DNA of 30,474 nt from an uncultured Flavobacteriaceae bacterium (GTDB lineage: Bacteria > Bacteroidota > Bacteroidia > Flavobacteriales > Flavobacteriaceae), in the NCBI GenBank assembly GCA_937901915.1, contig CALGUD010000025.1:1-30474 (forward strand). The letters run 5' to 3'. Made by a program: the position numbers and the translations under genes. The notes beneath the pieces were generated by a model, which saw nothing but the letters and a program-made list of their open reading frames with translations, was not told the DNA's origin and did no database searches. This document shows, piece after piece, positions 9,501-17,806 of the stretch. The stretch's first letter is position 1, and each line of letters opens with the position of its first letter.

Positions 9501-12500
9501 GCTGTTTATGAGCCTGTAGAATTAGCTAAAAACAAAGAAAATAACCAACCTTGGCGTTATAGCTTATTATATAAAAATGTTGAAATATACACTCCTAGAT
9601 ACAGCACAGGCGCTGATCCTCTAGAATTACAAAAATTACGCACATATCTTTTCCCTGAAGATAAATCACAATTTAAAAAGGAAACGGAGAAAATTTTAAC
9701 CGATTTTCTTGAAAAGAATGAACTAACAGATAAAGATTTCGAAAAATTAAAAAGTGTAGCTAATTGTGGGATACAATATTTTACGCCGAAACAGCGATAT
9801 TCAATTATAGCTAAAATAGTTAATAATAGAAATATTACAGAGTATTATGAAGACCTGATACTCGATCTGGTTGAAACTTCACCACTAAATGATGAAGCAG
9901 ATTATTATAATGAATTTTTAGGATATCTGTTGGAGAAAGATTCTAAGGTGCTTAAAGAATTGTTTGCAGATGTTGACGATGCCGGAATAACAACTCTTTG
10001 GAAGGGAAGAGAAAACAACTATACCCGTTTTATAAATGCTTTAGCTAATATTACAGCTATAATAAATAGTGATGTAAAGAAATGGCAAATTGTAAATCAT
10101 ATAATAAATAGTGATTACGGAGATATAGAAGATGTAGAAAAACGAGGGATTACAACCATTCTTTCATCAATGGATGAGAATTCCGAGATAGTTGATAAAG
10201 TACCCGCTATAAGTGAATTATTTGTGAATTTACTTATTGATGATTGTGAAGAGCTAAAGGATTATAAAATAATTTTTGATATAGCTACATTACAAAACTC
10301 TAACAGAGAATTGTTTGCAAGTTTTACGCAATCAGAATCAACGGTTATACTTAATAATGAAAAAGTAAGGGTAACATTTGGAAAAACGTTTTTTTCATGG
10401 GTAAAACCGGTAGTTTTTACAATCAAAGAATTATATAAGGATGAACGTAAAATTGAAGAAAGAGAATTAGGCAATTATTATGTTTGGTCAAAGTTTTTGG
10501 CTGAAGATGAGAATAAACATGTAGCGAATTTATTAGATTCAAATCCACAAGAATATTTTCAAATTCTTTATAAGCAAGCATCCGACTATATAGGTGAAGC
10601 TCAAACAGAAAACAGTGATTTTTGGGCAAGTATTCAAACAATTGATTGTAATAACAAAGAGTCAATCTTAAATCATATCAATGCTAACGAAAATTCTAAC
10701 TCGTTAAAAAAAGTAAACAATACTATACGATTAGATTTACTAGTTAAAATGTTTGATTGTAATTGGTTTAGAGTTTCTGACGTTGACGCAGTATATGACT
10801 ATTCTGAAGATGTACTTATTAAGTTAGTTGCTAGCTTTGATCCTACGGATAATAGTGTGCTTCAAACCATAGAAAACTCCATAGGGTTAAATAAAGTTTA
10901 TGACAAACTGTATGGTGAGCGTTTAAGTAAGTTTTTAGCATGGATGGGTTCTCAAATCATCAGTAGTGATTATCAAATTGAACTTAGTAAAGAGGATGTA
11001 TTTAAAAGTGAAGAATTAAAAGACAAGGAAGAGTTGTTAATGCTCGAATCTGATCTTTTTAGCTTTAAAAACTTTTCAATAGATGATATTGGTCAAAATT
11101 CAATAAAAATAGACTCACAAGAATTGGCTTATAATCAAATGGTTTTAGTCTATGTGAGCGGGAGTTTCACTTTCTTAGGTCAAAAATTCAACAAAGGTGA
11201 TGTTCTCCAAATGCCGTTAGTACAGGCTTTTGCTATGAGTAATAGCAATAGGAATATTGTGATTGAAAAAGGTGCCTGGGCAACTGTTGACGTTGTCGCA
11301 TTAGCGGTTGGTGTCGGAAGTATTAAAATTGTTTTTAGCGTAGGTAATTCAGTTAGAAAAGCTATAGTTATTAGTGATTTATTAGGCTCCTCATCAGGAC
11401 TCTTAGCCAATGCATTGGCTAATGATGCTATTTCAGAAGAAACACGTTTTCAACTAAATATGTTGGCATTAGTTGCTTCAACACCATTACTGGCTACATC
11501 ATCCAAAAAAATTGATGATTTAATTACTGCACTAGACGATAAAATAAGTAGCAATGCAAAACTCGATAAAGCAACAAAAGACGTTTTAGACGAACATCTG
11601 GAAAAGATTGCAGAAAAAATAGGCACAAGCAACTTAAAACTTGATAATGCAGGGAATCTAAGCGACCTTGAACAAAAAATACAGAAATTCATAAATGATG
11701 ATGCCGTAAAGCTTTATAGAAAGGAAGTTTTAGAAAGTGATTTACTAACTAAATTTCCAGACCTTACTATTGAAGAAATTATTGCAATTAAGCTTTATGC
11801 CAACGGTATCTATCGGGATAAGGAAGTTATTTATAAAGCGCTGAACAGACAGTTAAGAGAAGGCAGTTTAGACGAATTTTATGAAGGGATGGACATACTG
11901 TTAACCAGTAGCTTAAAAAAACTGCCTCAATATGATCTAGAAAAGGTATTTAGAGGGGCCAGTGGAGATGAAGCTGATCTTGCACGGACATGGAAAAAAG
12001 GTGACGAAGTTCATTTTGCAGATTATAAATCTACATCTGAAGACATAGTTACGGCTTCGTATTACAATGTAGATAATGAGGTTGTTTATGAGATCATTAA
12101 TCCAAAAGGGGCCAGCATTAAGAGCATCGCTTATTACGATAATGAAATGGAAGTGTTGCTTCACAAAGGGCAAAAATTCAAAGTGATCGATGTTGTAGAA
12201 GATTTTCAGATTGATGGTGCCAGAAATGTAAGTCAAAAGAAATACACTAAAATTACTCTACAAACGGTAGATGGAAGCACCGGTGTGGGAACTGGAGTAA
12301 CAAATACAATCAGATCTGTCCCGGATCACGCATGGCCGGCTCCATACCCGCCGCTTGCTCCAGGACAGATAAATATTGCTGACCTTCAGCGTCTTAAACT
12401 AGATCGTGTAACTGGAGCTTTCCAGGGAGAAGTGAAAGAAGCTATAGTAGACAGTAAGGTTAAGGAAATTTTAGCTATTTTGAATGGAGAATCTCCGGGA

Positions 12501-15272
12501 GAACATTTACCAATAGTTAAATTAGGCCCTGATCCCAAAACACCAGGCGGTTTTGTGTTGATAGACCAAACACATACCTATGCAGCATATAAACAACTTG
12601 GATTTGAAGAAATTCCGGCACATATCTATAATGAGACCGATGGGCTTGAATATTTGATCAGCCAACAAGCATACAAAACTGAACGTTATGCATCAATTGA
12701 TCAATTACTTACAGTCAAGGAGTTTTCTGGTTCACCTTCGGAGATTGCAGCAAAACGTCGCACAGCACTGGAAGGTGTAATTCAAAATGGCACCCCGGGA
12801 AGGATTGATGCCAATTCAATACCTACATCTTCTACATTGAGCCCCGGGTTAGAAAATCTTAATGAATCGCTTGCAAAGCATTTTGAGGCCTATTATGATG
12901 ATCTCCTGGACGAGGACGAGCTGTTAACAGTCATTAAGAAAGAAATTCAAAATTCGGATTTACCGGAAGTTGTTAAAGTCGAAATTGGAAAAATTAATAA
13001 CACCACCTCACTTTCGGATATCTTACGGGTAGGAGATGAAGATCTGTTAAGACTGGCAAGTTCCGATGATACTGAACTCGTTGAGTATGCTGCAAGCCTT
13101 ATTAGTGCCCGGCGTACTTATGAAATTGTTGATAGTAAAAACTTTAAACATGCTATAGCCAACGCTGAGAGGGTGCATAAATTACCTGTAGTCCAGGCGA
13201 AAAATATAACCAATGGTAGTGGGGGGCTTGGAAATATCTTTTCAGGTGAATTTAATGGAAAACCAGCCATTTTTAAGTATGATAAAACTGTAGATTATGA
13301 TGCTATAGCCGAAATAGAGAAAGTTACCAAAGAGTTGGAGCCCTATGGAGGCCCCCGGTTTTATGACCGTGTGCGTATACAGGAATCCAATGGAGTATGG
13401 AGAGAAGCTGTGGCAATGGAACGAGTGGAGGGTCATGATATGAATGCCCTTAAACGGTTAGCAGATAGAAATGAAACCTTGCCTATAGAGGTGACTTCAA
13501 TGCACTTAAAAGCTATAGATGACCTCATAAATAAACTGGCTAAAGAAGGAAAAGTGCTTACAGAAACAAATCTGGGAGATTTTATGCTCACCAATGACCC
13601 TCAACGGCCTATTGTGCTACTTGATATGTTTGTAAGGACTGGAGCAAGAACAGATCAAGGGGTCTTAGATGAGAATGGAGCACCTGTACGTGAGGCTATT
13701 GAAGCACTTATAAAAAAATCAAAAACTGACGTACCTTCAATCCCTACCGGATTTAAATACCAATTTGAAAAAGAAGGGTATGCATATTCTTCTACACCAG
13801 ACATGCGGACTGATGGAACCCTAACAATTACGCATTCATTAAAAAAAGAGGATGGGAGTATTATTCCTTGTGGGGCATCTACAATAACAAATGAAGGGGT
13901 ATTGGAGAACATGTTCGAAATTCGTGAAAGCCTTAAAAATAAAGAGATATCCAAAGCAATGTATAGTAGAGTACTAAACGAAGATGTGAAGAGTATTTCT
14001 TCTTTTTATGGTGCTCAAGGGCGCTTTGGGCTTATTTCTGATAATTATGTAGCATTCATGAAAGAGTATAATATATCAAAAGACCCCGTAAAAGCAGCTC
14101 TGGCGACTCCGGAAGGAAAAGTATTAGGAAACGACTGGGAACCTGTTAATATACAGATAAAAGAGGATGATGTGTCTATGCAGTGGGTAAAGAAAGGAAC
14201 AGCGACGCCATCACCGCGAACGGGTTTTAAATACGATTTTGAAAAAGATGGATATGTATATAAAGCTACACAACAAGTTTTACCTGGCGGGATTAAAAGG
14301 ATTTTTCATGCTATAAAAAAAGAAGGTGAAAATGAATTGCCTTGTGGAGTCTCGGAACTAACAAAAGAAGGAGAGTTGTATAACGCTCTCAAAATTCCCG
14401 AAAAAATGAGGAAGAGAGAGGTGTCTAAAGCAATTTATGCCCGGGTATTGAATGAAGATATAAAGAGTATTCCCACTGTTTATGTAGATGGAGGGATTGT
14501 AGGGGCATCCGATAACTATGCAGAGTTTATTAAAGAATATGAAAAAAGTAAAGATGCGTTAAAAGCCATTCTGGCTACTCCCGAAGGAAAGGTGCTAGGA
14601 AAGGATTGGGAGCCTGCAGATATTCAAGTTGGAAAAAGTGTGAGCTTTGTTTGGATAAAAAAAGGAACTGGTGGCAGTGAATTGAATGAACCCTGGATTA
14701 ATAGCCTCCCAGCCGGATTAAGGGCTCAGTTGTTTGCTGAAAAAGATGAAATGTACGACTTGTTCAAAAGCGTAGACGCTAACGAACGTGCAAGGCTTGC
14801 AAAATCCTGGGAAGTCCTAAAAAATGCAGCAGGATTATATTATCAAGTGCCAATGGTAATTAAACTATCTACCATAGGTGATAAATTTCATTATAATGGA
14901 ATTAAAGGGTTTGATGCATTAAAACCATTATTTACTACGTATACTACAGGCCATCCTGATTTAAACCTGCTTTCTAAGGAGATGGATTTTATTAAGAATC
15001 TTAGTGGATTAGAAAGTTTATTTAAAAGTACAAATGACTTGCCTGTTAGTTTTAGTTGTGTTAACAACGCTACTTATTATGACCCTATTGTATTAGATGG
15101 GTCTGGGGATGTAATAATTAAGTTTGAAGCAGGCAGCATTGTAAAAAAGAAGTTCTTTGATAAAGCTGATGATTCCTATGAAAAAGTTGGGGAATACAAT
15201 GGATCTGACATTCTAAGAAAAGGAGATGAATTAGGGTTTAAATCTGCTGATATAATAAATATAAACAGATAA
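6570..15272 (+). CDS. Giant multidomain polymorphic-toxin-like secreted protein (metzincin, ART, ParB-like, kinase-like)
   Basis: A 2900-residue secreted protein. Residues 1-22 are a signal peptide (ending GLAQ). Residues 23-275 resemble the TANFOR-type N-terminus of large Bacteroidota secreted proteins; about 285-378 are fibronectin III, and from about 385 (YNCGI) comes a beta domain with FTAGDFPVTV and YQLINGVV. A metzincin-type site HELGHGVFGLEH lies at 856-867 with a candidate Met-turn (DWLMDY) after it. A long alpha-helical stretch and a hydrophobic segment (about 1570-1645) follow. An ADP-ribosyltransferase shows Arg1795 (VFRGAS), STS at 1821 and E1859-M-E1861. A ParB/sulfiredoxin-like segment has VLIDQTHTYAAYKQLGF around 1996-2012. 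A kinase-like domain has a glycine-rich loop (from 2216), Lys2236 and Asp2352 (LLDMF) but a degenerate catalytic loop. Two tandem copies of an unknown domain (2392-2700) precede an unknown C-terminus (about 2705-2900). No T9SS sorting domain is present. The enzyme activities are predictions from motifs. Confidence 0.85.
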   Translation: MFKKKHYIVAIILLLSFKGLAQVYPVQVSPNMVPPYSMKLSDYNTATREKIMVNLLLTDVAELNRQVGIRMYIENGRNIAVQSSPVVSGAMPIYLDGGVPVRLTNLDLQVYFQYENLQGISHQQYNQPLPDGLYQFCFEVYDWGSGLPISAKSCATAYLVLNDPPILNIPARGELVAQKDIQNIIFQWTPRHMNATNVQYEFTLTELWDQHMDPQAAFLASRPLYETTTSANTLLYGPAETSLLPDKTYGWRVRAVVTDGISETSVFKNDGYSEIFHFVYTGDCNEPAFLLAEAESSTIENIYWQDGGHLKYHVQYRKKALNGTEYNEWFEANAYSNNVTLYNLERGTVYEFRVGGQCNPEGGYSYSQIQEFTTPIDVKSSGYNCGITSEIEITNTKPLPELFRNDVFTAGDFPVTVKEISGGDGMFTGWGYIVVPYLQDTRIRVNFKGININDEYQLINGVVETEYDETWSGVEFANETLEAFEGTLDLTPVQVNFDINPNAIEDYISINANGELQIKDPDTEFVKTYPLGDDYIIKDKNEDGTEDIFYVDEEGNVSYGGQVAEGGPIDISQTPGFKNGQIENLTATDIKVIFNNKGDYKYGIDGIVTSQKSVLSSHYRTIEDAKGNSYNIIHKAVKNSGNDIIVGEIETGNEELIQKLVFKTAQGGKIEHTINGNKVTLSLNGHFAFEHEDIYATIQEEDNTQTIAGVFTLWHLSQKNVNVAIVPLGNVQIPSNLEAELQAMYGPAAVNLNITQENTLDIDSSVWDIENGNNKLDVGERGWFSNYTTEQKAIIKHYEQQGGKGTNKYIIFITNIAPSRDIEGFMPLKRQHGFIFNSVTKGSEETKENITQVIAHELGHGVFGLEHPFSELKTSQSATDWLMDYAGGSTFSHMEWAKMHNPGLQLHLFQNSDEGEYTDTEFADKVFQIIRCAYLNSDENGIISFNTSVFGKTGTFSTEWQGEEIWIKIDNGSFEGMAVYEPVELAKNKENNQPWRYSLLYKNVEIYTPRYSTGADPLELQKLRTYLFPEDKSQFKKETEKILTDFLEKNELTDKDFEKLKSVANCGIQYFTPKQRYSIIAKIVNNRNITEYYEDLILDLVETSPLNDEADYYNEFLGYLLEKDSKVLKELFADVDDAGITTLWKGRENNYTRFINALANITAIINSDVKKWQIVNHIINSDYGDIEDVEKRGITTILSSMDENSEIVDKVPAISELFVNLLIDDCEELKDYKIIFDIATLQNSNRELFASFTQSESTVILNNEKVRVTFGKTFFSWVKPVVFTIKELYKDERKIEERELGNYYVWSKFLAEDENKHVANLLDSNPQEYFQILYKQASDYIGEAQTENSDFWASIQTIDCNNKESILNHINANENSNSLKKVNNTIRLDLLVKMFDCNWFRVSDVDAVYDYSEDVLIKLVASFDPTDNSVLQTIENSIGLNKVYDKLYGERLSKFLAWMGSQIISSDYQIELSKEDVFKSEELKDKEELLMLESDLFSFKNFSIDDIGQNSIKIDSQELAYNQMVLVYVSGSFTFLGQKFNKGDVLQMPLVQAFAMSNSNRNIVIEKGAWATVDVVALAVGVGSIKIVFSVGNSVRKAIVISDLLGSSSGLLANALANDAISEETRFQLNMLALVASTPLLATSSKKIDDLITALDDKISSNAKLDKATKDVLDEHLEKIAEKIGTSNLKLDNAGNLSDLEQKIQKFINDDAVKLYRKEVLESDLLTKFPDLTIEEIIAIKLYANGIYRDKEVIYKALNRQLREGSLDEFYEGMDILLTSSLKKLPQYDLEKVFRGASGDEADLARTWKKGDEVHFADYKSTSEDIVTASYYNVDNEVVYEIINPKGASIKSIAYYDNEMEVLLHKGQKFKVIDVVEDFQIDGARNVSQKKYTKITLQTVDGSTGVGTGVTNTIRSVPDHAWPAPYPPLAPGQINIADLQRLKLDRVTGAFQGEVKEAIVDSKVKEILAILNGESPGEHLPIVKLGPDPKTPGGFVLIDQTHTYAAYKQLGFEEIPAHIYNETDGLEYLISQQAYKTERYASIDQLLTVKEFSGSPSEIAAKRRTALEGVIQNGTPGRIDANSIPTSSTLSPGLENLNESLAKHFEAYYDDLLDEDELLTVIKKEIQNSDLPEVVKVEIGKINNTTSLSDILRVGDEDLLRLASSDDTELVEYAASLISARRTYEIVDSKNFKHAIANAERVHKLPVVQAKNITNGSGGLGNIFSGEFNGKPAIFKYDKTVDYDAIAEIEKVTKELEPYGGPRFYDRVRIQESNGVWREAVAMERVEGHDMNALKRLADRNETLPIEVTSMHLKAIDDLINKLAKEGKVLTETNLGDFMLTNDPQRPIVLLDMFVRTGARTDQGVLDENGAPVREAIEALIKKSKTDVPSIPTGFKYQFEKEGYAYSSTPDMRTDGTLTITHSLKKEDGSIIPCGASTITNEGVLENMFEIRESLKNKEISKAMYSRVLNEDVKSISSFYGAQGRFGLISDNYVAFMKEYNISKDPVKAALATPEGKVLGNDWEPVNIQIKEDDVSMQWVKKGTATPSPRTGFKYDFEKDGYVYKATQQVLPGGIKRIFHAIKKEGENELPCGVSELTKEGELYNALKIPEKMRKREVSKAIYARVLNEDIKSIPTVYVDGGIVGASDNYAEFIKEYEKSKDALKAILATPEGKVLGKDWEPADIQVGKSVSFVWIKKGTGGSELNEPWINSLPAGLRAQLFAEKDEMYDLFKSVDANERARLAKSWEVLKNAAGLYYQVPMVIKLSTIGDKFHYNGIKGFDALKPLFTTYTTGHPDLNLLSKEMDFIKNLSGLESLFKSTNDLPVSFSCVNNATYYDPIVLDGSGDVIIKFEAGSIVKKKFFDKADDSYEKVGEYNGSDILRKGDELGFKSADIININR
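13743..14669 (+). repeat. Tandem duplication of a ~150-residue unknown domain in the giant protein
   Basis: Residues about 2392-2545 and 2550-2700 of the giant protein align throughout, at roughly half identity by eye. Both begin TGFKY.FEK.GY, share PCG.S..T.EG, then SKA.Y.RVLNED.KSI, then SDNY..F.KEY, and close with ATPEGKVLG.DWEP and W.KKGT. The closing block is far better conserved than the rest. The strand order and the L.I....(R)....SKA.Y.RVL segment are loosely reminiscent of a GNAT acetyltransferase, but the acetyl-CoA loop is not clear, so I do not assign that family. Confidence 0.8.
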
Positions 15273-15355
15273 AATGAGCAGCTCATTAAATATTGAAAAA
15301 TGTGGCTGAGGATAAAAATGGAAGAAAAGCTTAAGGCTTTACCGGAAAATTAAAT

Positions 15356-17782
15356 ATGACTGTGACTGCTTACAAAAAAATAAGTTTTTTTAACTTAATA
15401 TATTTCAGATGTATTAAAAAATGGAATACTATTTCCTGTTTTTTAATATTAATTCCTGCAATAAGCTTTTCACAAACCGTAGATTATGAGTCTATTACTA
15501 CCAGTAAACCATTGCAGGTAAGCGGGTCGGTTTCTGCCAGTAGTGTATTTTATGAATCTAACTACAATAACAGCCGTGAACCTTTTACCTATTATTTACA
15601 AGGAGGCATCAATGTAAATATTTATAGCTTCTCGGTTCCTATAACTTTCAGTTATTCCAATCAAGGCACCGACCTCGGATACAAACTCCCGTTTGATTTT
15701 AACCGATTGAGCTTGCACCCCAAATACAAATGGATAACCGGTCATATTGGTAACGTTAACATGAGTTTTTCTCCATATACCCTTAACGGACATCAATTTA
15801 CCGGGGGAGGTGTAGAACTTAATCCTGAAGGGGCAATTAAAGTAAGTGCCATGACAGGAAGGTTATTAAGAGCTACCGCGGATGACGGCGATCCTAAAAC
15901 TTTGCCAGCATTTAACAGGATGGGGTATGGATTAAAAACCCGCTATGAACAGGATAAAATTAAAATTGGTGTCATTGGGTTTTATGCAAAAGATGACATA
16001 AATTCTATTCCCGAAATACCGGAAGAGAGAGGTATCCTGCCAAAGGAAAATTTAGTCCTTAGTGTTGACGGCGATTTTAATATTACCGAAACCTTTTCGT
16101 TACAGGGAGAATATGCTTCAAGTGCAGTTACAAAAGATTTAAGGGCCGAAGATAGCGATGAGGGGCAAACAGGTGTGGCGGGTATGTTTTTTAATAGTAA
16201 AGTATCCACAGAATATTTTAAGGCGTACAGAGTTAATTTAAATTATAGTGAAAACAGGACATCAATTGGAGTAGGGTATGAACGTATTGATCCCGGGTAT
16301 GAAACCTTAGGAGCTTATTTTTTTAATAACGATTTTGAAAATATAACCCTTAATGCTTCCAGAACACTTTTTAATGATAAATTAGCCCTGAGTTTTAATA
16401 TCGGCTACCAAAGAGATGACCTCGAAAATCAGAAAGCAAATGCCAGTAATCGTATTGTTGGTTCGGTAAATGCCAATTATAACTATTCGGAAAGGCTTAA
16501 CATAACCGGTTCATATTCAAATTTTTCTACCTATACAAATGTAAAACCTAACCAGTTTGACGATATTAATGATGATAATTTATTGGATGAGGACCTGGAA
16601 GATTTAAATTATAAACAACTTTCTCAGAATGCAACCCTGAATATAAATTATATACTCTCAAATCAGGAGCAATTAAGACAAAACCTCAGTTTTAACTATG
16701 CGCTTAATGATGTGGCAAACTCTCAGGGTGGTATTGTTCGAATAGGTAATGCATCTACATTTCATAATGCAAGCGCAGGATATAATGTAAATTTCCCCGA
16801 ACCAGCTGTTAATTTAACTGCTGCTGTTAATTATACCTATAATACCATTGGACGCGAGGATGCCACTACCTGGGGTCCTACTTTAGGGGTAGGGAAAAGA
16901 TTTTTTGATAAGAAAATGAATACCAGGCTGGCCGCCTCCTATAATGAATCTGAAAGTACTGCAGGAAAATCCACAGTAACCAATTTAAGAGGATCCGTTT
17001 CATATTTATTTATGGAAAAACATAATTTTAACCTGAATATGATACAGCTTTTCAGAAATGGAGGAACCTCGCCGGATATTAGTGAGTTTACAGCAACTTT
17101 TGGCTATAACTATGTATTTGGTATTAAAAAGCCAACCTTTGGGCCCGGAAGACCAAGAGAACCCCGGAATTTTTTAAAAATTTCTCATGAAGATTATTAT
17201 TTTGAAGGATCTCCTGAAGAAATCAGCATGGAAGCAAAAGCACTCATGCCACCTCAAAATGTCAAGGTCCCGAAACAAAAAAGAGCCGATCTGGAGTTTT
17301 TAATAAGGGCAGTACATGAGTCGGAATCTAAAGATAAAAAAAAGTATAAAGAATCAGTTATTAATTACCTGGATGCACTTATAGAATACCGGGATTTCAT
17401 GGAGAAGTATGATCAGTGGATATACAGTGCATACCTTAAACTAATTGCAGAAGCTGAACAGATAGACTATGAAATTCAGGATGAATATAGTACCCTTCAG
17501 GCCCGCGTTAATACCTATAACAAACAGGAAGACAAAGAAGAATTACTTGAGATTGAGAAAAAGTATTCTGCACACAGTCTCATGTTAAGTAACCTTAGAA
17601 AATGGAATTTAACGCTGGAAGAAGTTAAAAATCCTGAAGGCGAACTCAAAAAACTTAAAGAAACTTACTTTAATAAGGTCTACCTCATGTTTAAAAACGG
17701 TAGGCCCGAAAATAATATTATTGATTATCTTGAAGTAAGATTAGCCGATATTTATCATAAAGTCCTTCAGGAAAGGGAATAA
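15356..17782 (+). CDS. Predicted outer-membrane beta-barrel protein with C-terminal helical domain
   Basis: An 808-residue protein. The N-terminus has a long basic n-region and a hydrophobic core ending PAISFSQ, consistent with a 40-residue signal peptide. No other ATG lies before the mature region, so the start at 15356 is kept. Residues about 50-590 consist of alternating amphipathic strands rich in Tyr, Asn and Ser, typical of a large outer-membrane barrel (for example SFNIGYQRDD and FTATFGYNYVFG). From about residue 592 the composition changes: a Pro/Arg-rich linker (GPGRPREPR) leads into about 200 highly charged, helix-forming residues that probably lie in the periplasm. It follows the giant-effector gene by 83 bp on the same strand. 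I do not recognise a named family. An export, anchoring or protective role for the neighbouring giant is inference from position only. Confidence 0.7.
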   Translation: MTVTAYKKISFFNLIYFRCIKKWNTISCFLILIPAISFSQTVDYESITTSKPLQVSGSVSASSVFYESNYNNSREPFTYYLQGGINVNIYSFSVPITFSYSNQGTDLGYKLPFDFNRLSLHPKYKWITGHIGNVNMSFSPYTLNGHQFTGGGVELNPEGAIKVSAMTGRLLRATADDGDPKTLPAFNRMGYGLKTRYEQDKIKIGVIGFYAKDDINSIPEIPEERGILPKENLVLSVDGDFNITETFSLQGEYASSAVTKDLRAEDSDEGQTGVAGMFFNSKVSTEYFKAYRVNLNYSENRTSIGVGYERIDPGYETLGAYFFNNDFENITLNASRTLFNDKLALSFNIGYQRDDLENQKANASNRIVGSVNANYNYSERLNITGSYSNFSTYTNVKPNQFDDINDDNLLDEDLEDLNYKQLSQNATLNINYILSNQEQLRQNLSFNYALNDVANSQGGIVRIGNASTFHNASAGYNVNFPEPAVNLTAAVNYTYNTIGREDATTWGPTLGVGKRFFDKKMNTRLAASYNESESTAGKSTVTNLRGSVSYLFMEKHNFNLNMIQLFRNGGTSPDISEFTATFGYNYVFGIKKPTFGPGRPREPRNFLKISHEDYYFEGSPEEISMEAKALMPPQNVKVPKQKRADLEFLIRAVHESESKDKKKYKESVINYLDALIEYRDFMEKYDQWIYSAYLKLIAEAEQIDYEIQDEYSTLQARVNTYNKQEDKEELLEIEKKYSAHSLMLSNLRKWNLTLEEVKNPEGELKKLKETYFNKVYLMFKNGRPENNIIDYLEVRLADIYHKVLQERE

Positions 17783-17806
17783 GAGAAATTGCAGTTTAGG
17801 TAAGGA

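Noticed and set aside
13743..14669. Firm GNAT acetyltransferase assignment for the duplicated domain
   Set aside because: The predicted strand order is suggestive, but the acetyl-CoA binding loop (R/QxxGxG/A) is not present in either copy.
15274..15353. Short ORFs after the giant protein as an immunity gene
   Set aside because: The only ATG-initiated frames encode about 11 residues each and show no protein-like features.
17783..17806. Intrinsic terminator between the barrel and methyltransferase genes
   Set aside because: The 24-bp gap shows no hairpin followed by a T-run; the 30-bp gap at 20015-20044 shows none either.
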